64,000 nucleotides of DNA, taken from positions 1-64,000 of the forward strand of contig JAIPCX010000003.1 in assembly GCA_021737945.1 (NCBI GenBank), in the 5' to 3' direction. The notes beneath the pieces were generated by a model. The model was not told the origin of the DNA. It saw nothing but the letters and a program-made list of their open reading frames with translations, and ran no database searches. Positions 62,528 to 64,000 of this stretch are shown here, one piece after another (position 1 is the stretch's first letter; each line of letters opens with the position of its first letter). Origin of the DNA: Polynucleobacter sp. Its GTDB lineage: Bacteria > Pseudomonadota > Gammaproteobacteria > Burkholderiales > Burkholderiaceae_D. Made by a program: the position numbers and the translations under genes.

Positions 62528-62635
62528 GTAGATCTCCCAAATAAACTTTGTTAGAGCGAGCTGGCCGAATAATACCTTGTCTTGGTGTTAGTTCGTAGGA
62601 TGGATGTCTGAGTTCTCCCGACTATAATTCCGCAC

Positions 62636-63385
62636 GTGTTAATTAAAAAAAATCTCCTACTGCATTGGCCGATTCCCGCGCTGCTCGTTTGGGCGGCAAG
62701 TTGGCTGCTTTTTTCATTTTTGCAGCAAGCGAGCTGGGATGTTTGGTGGGCGATCGGCGCGTGCGCTCTGCTGGGCGCGCTATCGAGTTTGCTAGCCAGT
62801 ACGCCTTGGCGGCGCTTGGCGGTAGCCGCTGGTTTTCCATTGTCGTTACTGCTGTCGGGTGGCGTATCCATCCCCGGCTGGGCTTGGTTGATTCCGCTGG
62901 TGATCATCGCTTTGGTGTATCCCATGAATGCCTGGAGCGATGCGCCGCTGTTTCCTACTCCCGCCACTGCTTTATCCAATCTTTCTGAGCGCTTGCACCT
63001 GGCTGAAGGAGCTAGCATTCTGGATGCTGGATGCGGTTTGGGACATGGTTTGCGTGCGCTGCGGGCAGCTTATCCGCAAGCTCGTTTGTCAGGCACCGAG
63101 TGGAGTTGGCCATTACGCGTACTCACAGGCCTGTTGTGTCCTTGGGCTAAGGTGAGGCAAGGGGATATGTGGAAGGATGACTGGTCCACGTATGACATGG
63201 TGTATTTGTTTCAACGACCTGAGACTATGCCGCGTGCCGTTGCAAAAGCAGTCACTGAATTGAAGCCAGGTGCTTGGTTGGTGAGTCTGGAATTTCCGGC
63301 GCTGGAATTACAGCCCTATACTCGAGTAGAGTCCGTCGAAGGTAAGCCGGTATGGATTTATCAAGCGCCGTTTGTTTTCAAGTAA
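62636..63385 (+). CDS. membrane-anchored class I methyltransferase
   Basis: A 249-residue protein with about four N-terminal transmembrane helices (LLHWPIPALLVWAASWLLF, DVWWAIGACALLGALSSLLA, RLAVAAGFPLSLLLSG, AWLIPLVIIALVYPM; about 8-100) followed by a SAM-binding domain: ILDAGCGLGHGLRALRAAY (about 125-143), SGTEWSWPLRVL with the acidic ribose-binding residue, and VRQGDMWKDDW. The N-terminal membrane part is unusual for this fold and suggests a lipid or membrane-embedded substrate. Start codon is GTG; no strong ribosome site is visible. Convergent with the FemAB-like gene. Confidence 0.82.
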   Translation: MLIKKNLLLHWPIPALLVWAASWLLFSFLQQASWDVWWAIGACALLGALSSLLASTPWRRLAVAAGFPLSLLLSGGVSIPGWAWLIPLVIIALVYPMNAWSDAPLFPTPATALSNLSERLHLAEGASILDAGCGLGHGLRALRAAYPQARLSGTEWSWPLRVLTGLLCPWAKVRQGDMWKDDWSTYDMVYLFQRPETMPRAVAKAVTELKPGAWLVSLEFPALELQPYTRVESVEGKPVWIYQAPFVFK

Positions 63386-63413
63386 AACAGTCTCAGCGCT
63401 TCACAGAAACCAG

Positions 63414-64000
63414 CTACACAAACATGCCGGCAAAGGTCACGACCGTGCCGCCCATGCCCAACTTAAAGCGAGAAATGCCCGGCAAGTCGTGTGTATTCAC
63501 GCCACCCATGTCGAGCATAGTGATTCCTTTCGTTCGTAAAATTTCAAAGGCGCGCCAGAGTATGAGTTTGTGGGCATTCGTTTCACGCCCCGTTTGATCT
63601 GCCCAACCTATATGGTAAGTGGCGACGCGTCCGTGAATGAGAAACAGCATGGCAGCAATACGTTTTTGCTCATGTTCTGCATGCAGTATCAGGGCTGTTT
63701 GTTTTGTTTTTGTGTCTGCTTTTATGTAACGCTCGACAAAGGCCACGGGTAAGCCATGAAATGATTTCTGCGCGCGCTGTGTTTGTTCTGCAGCGAGTAA
63801 CCATTTCACATACTCGGGTGCGACTTCGTCGTTGACGATAGTGAGTCCAGATTTTTCTGCGGCGCCTAAACGATTGCGCCATCGTGCATCAAGTTCAGCG
63901 CGTAGTTGCTCGTTAGGGCGTGTGAGATCAATCAACAAGGTGGAGTAACCTGTCATAACTCGGATCAGCTTTGAAACGCTGGCATCAGCGGGATCGGTAA
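63414..64000 (-). CDS. FemAB/GNAT-like acyltransferase, N-terminus beyond the window
   Basis: The C-terminal part of a GNAT-fold protein of the FemAB type (peptidoglycan interpeptide or related aminoacyl/acyl transfer). IDLTRPNEQLRAELDARWRN is the typical LxxxLxxxWRN helix, and the core continues with KRIAAMLFLIHGRVATYHIG, NAHKLILWRAFEILRTKG and MLDMGGVNTHDLPGISRFKL, all marks of the second GNAT domain. The frame stays open through the right edge of the window (upstream residues read ...ASVSKLIRV), so the ATG at 63956 is probably internal; full relatives have about 330-350 residues. Confidence 0.8.
   Translation of the reverse strand, partial: TDPADASVSKLIRVMTGYSTLLIDLTRPNEQLRAELDARWRNRLGAAEKSGLTIVNDEVAPEYVKWLLAAEQTQRAQKSFHGLPVAFVERYIKADTKTKQTALILHAEHEQKRIAAMLFLIHGRVATYHIGWADQTGRETNAHKLILWRAFEILRTKGITMLDMGGVNTHDLPGISRFKLGMGGTVVTFAGMFV

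Overview
The window reads as a chromosomal segment of a Gram-negative, polarly or sigma54-controlled flagellated proteobacterium, most likely a betaproteobacterium. The reasons are the FliEFGHIJ operon with -24/-12 promoters, outer-membrane proteins and an RND efflux system, and above all the cyanophycin synthetase pair beside a DUF1854/ABC transporter pair, an arrangement familiar from Burkholderiales and Nitrosomonadales. Base composition looks close to half G+C by eye and is even across the window. No rRNA, tRNA, CRISPR array, insertion sequence or phage gene was seen. The taxonomic guess is inference only.

Layout. (1) 50-14953, flagellum: a TPR-like protein, a giant 1320-residue flagellin behind a perfect sigma54 promoter, a three-gene cassette of small proteins ending in a Sel1-repeat protein, then a second sigma54 promoter driving an FlrC/FleR-like activator, fliE, fliF, a small gene that looks like a free-standing copy of the FliF tail, fliG, fliH, fliI and fliJ. 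(2) 15154-24570, catabolism of an unidentified (probably aromatic or arylpyruvate-derived) acid through CoA thioesters: SCPx-type thiolase, type III CoA transferase, two enoyl-CoA hydratases, a divergent 2-keto-4-pentenoate hydratase-like gene, split indolepyruvate:ferredoxin oxidoreductase and a 4HBT thioesterase. (3) 24599-27427: NnrU-like membrane protein, MHS-type transporter and a methyltransferase.

(4) 27462-43517, an ion-homeostasis island and the most unusual part: TerC; four different voltage-gated-channel-superfamily proteins (two with GWGN/GYGN filters, one with two voltage sensors in tandem, one fused to a zinc ribbon and a TerB-like domain); a CPA1 Na+/H+ antiporter; a SthA-like flavoprotein without the redox cysteines; a DUF1538 transporter with two PII-like proteins and a coiled-coil protein; and TrkA/TrkH. 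The DUF1538 operon and trkAH diverge from an AT-rich region carrying three TTGATTAAT half-sites arranged as overlapping palindromes. I infer that these genes serve K+/Na+/pH or membrane-potential control.

(5) 43662-51920: an exported hydratase-fold lipoprotein, an FMN glutamate-synthase-like protein, and a tripartite heavy-metal RND efflux operon. (6) 52189-54167: a small outer-membrane beta-barrel and an unrecognised FP-x-G repeat protein. (7) 54389-62527: cyanophycin cluster, cphA plus a paralogue whose second ligase P-loop has been lost, divergent from an ABC transporter with bPH-like and zinc-ribbon N-terminus and its DUF1854 partner. (8) 62636-64000: a membrane-anchored methyltransferase and the C-terminal part of a FemAB/GNAT-like protein that runs off the window.
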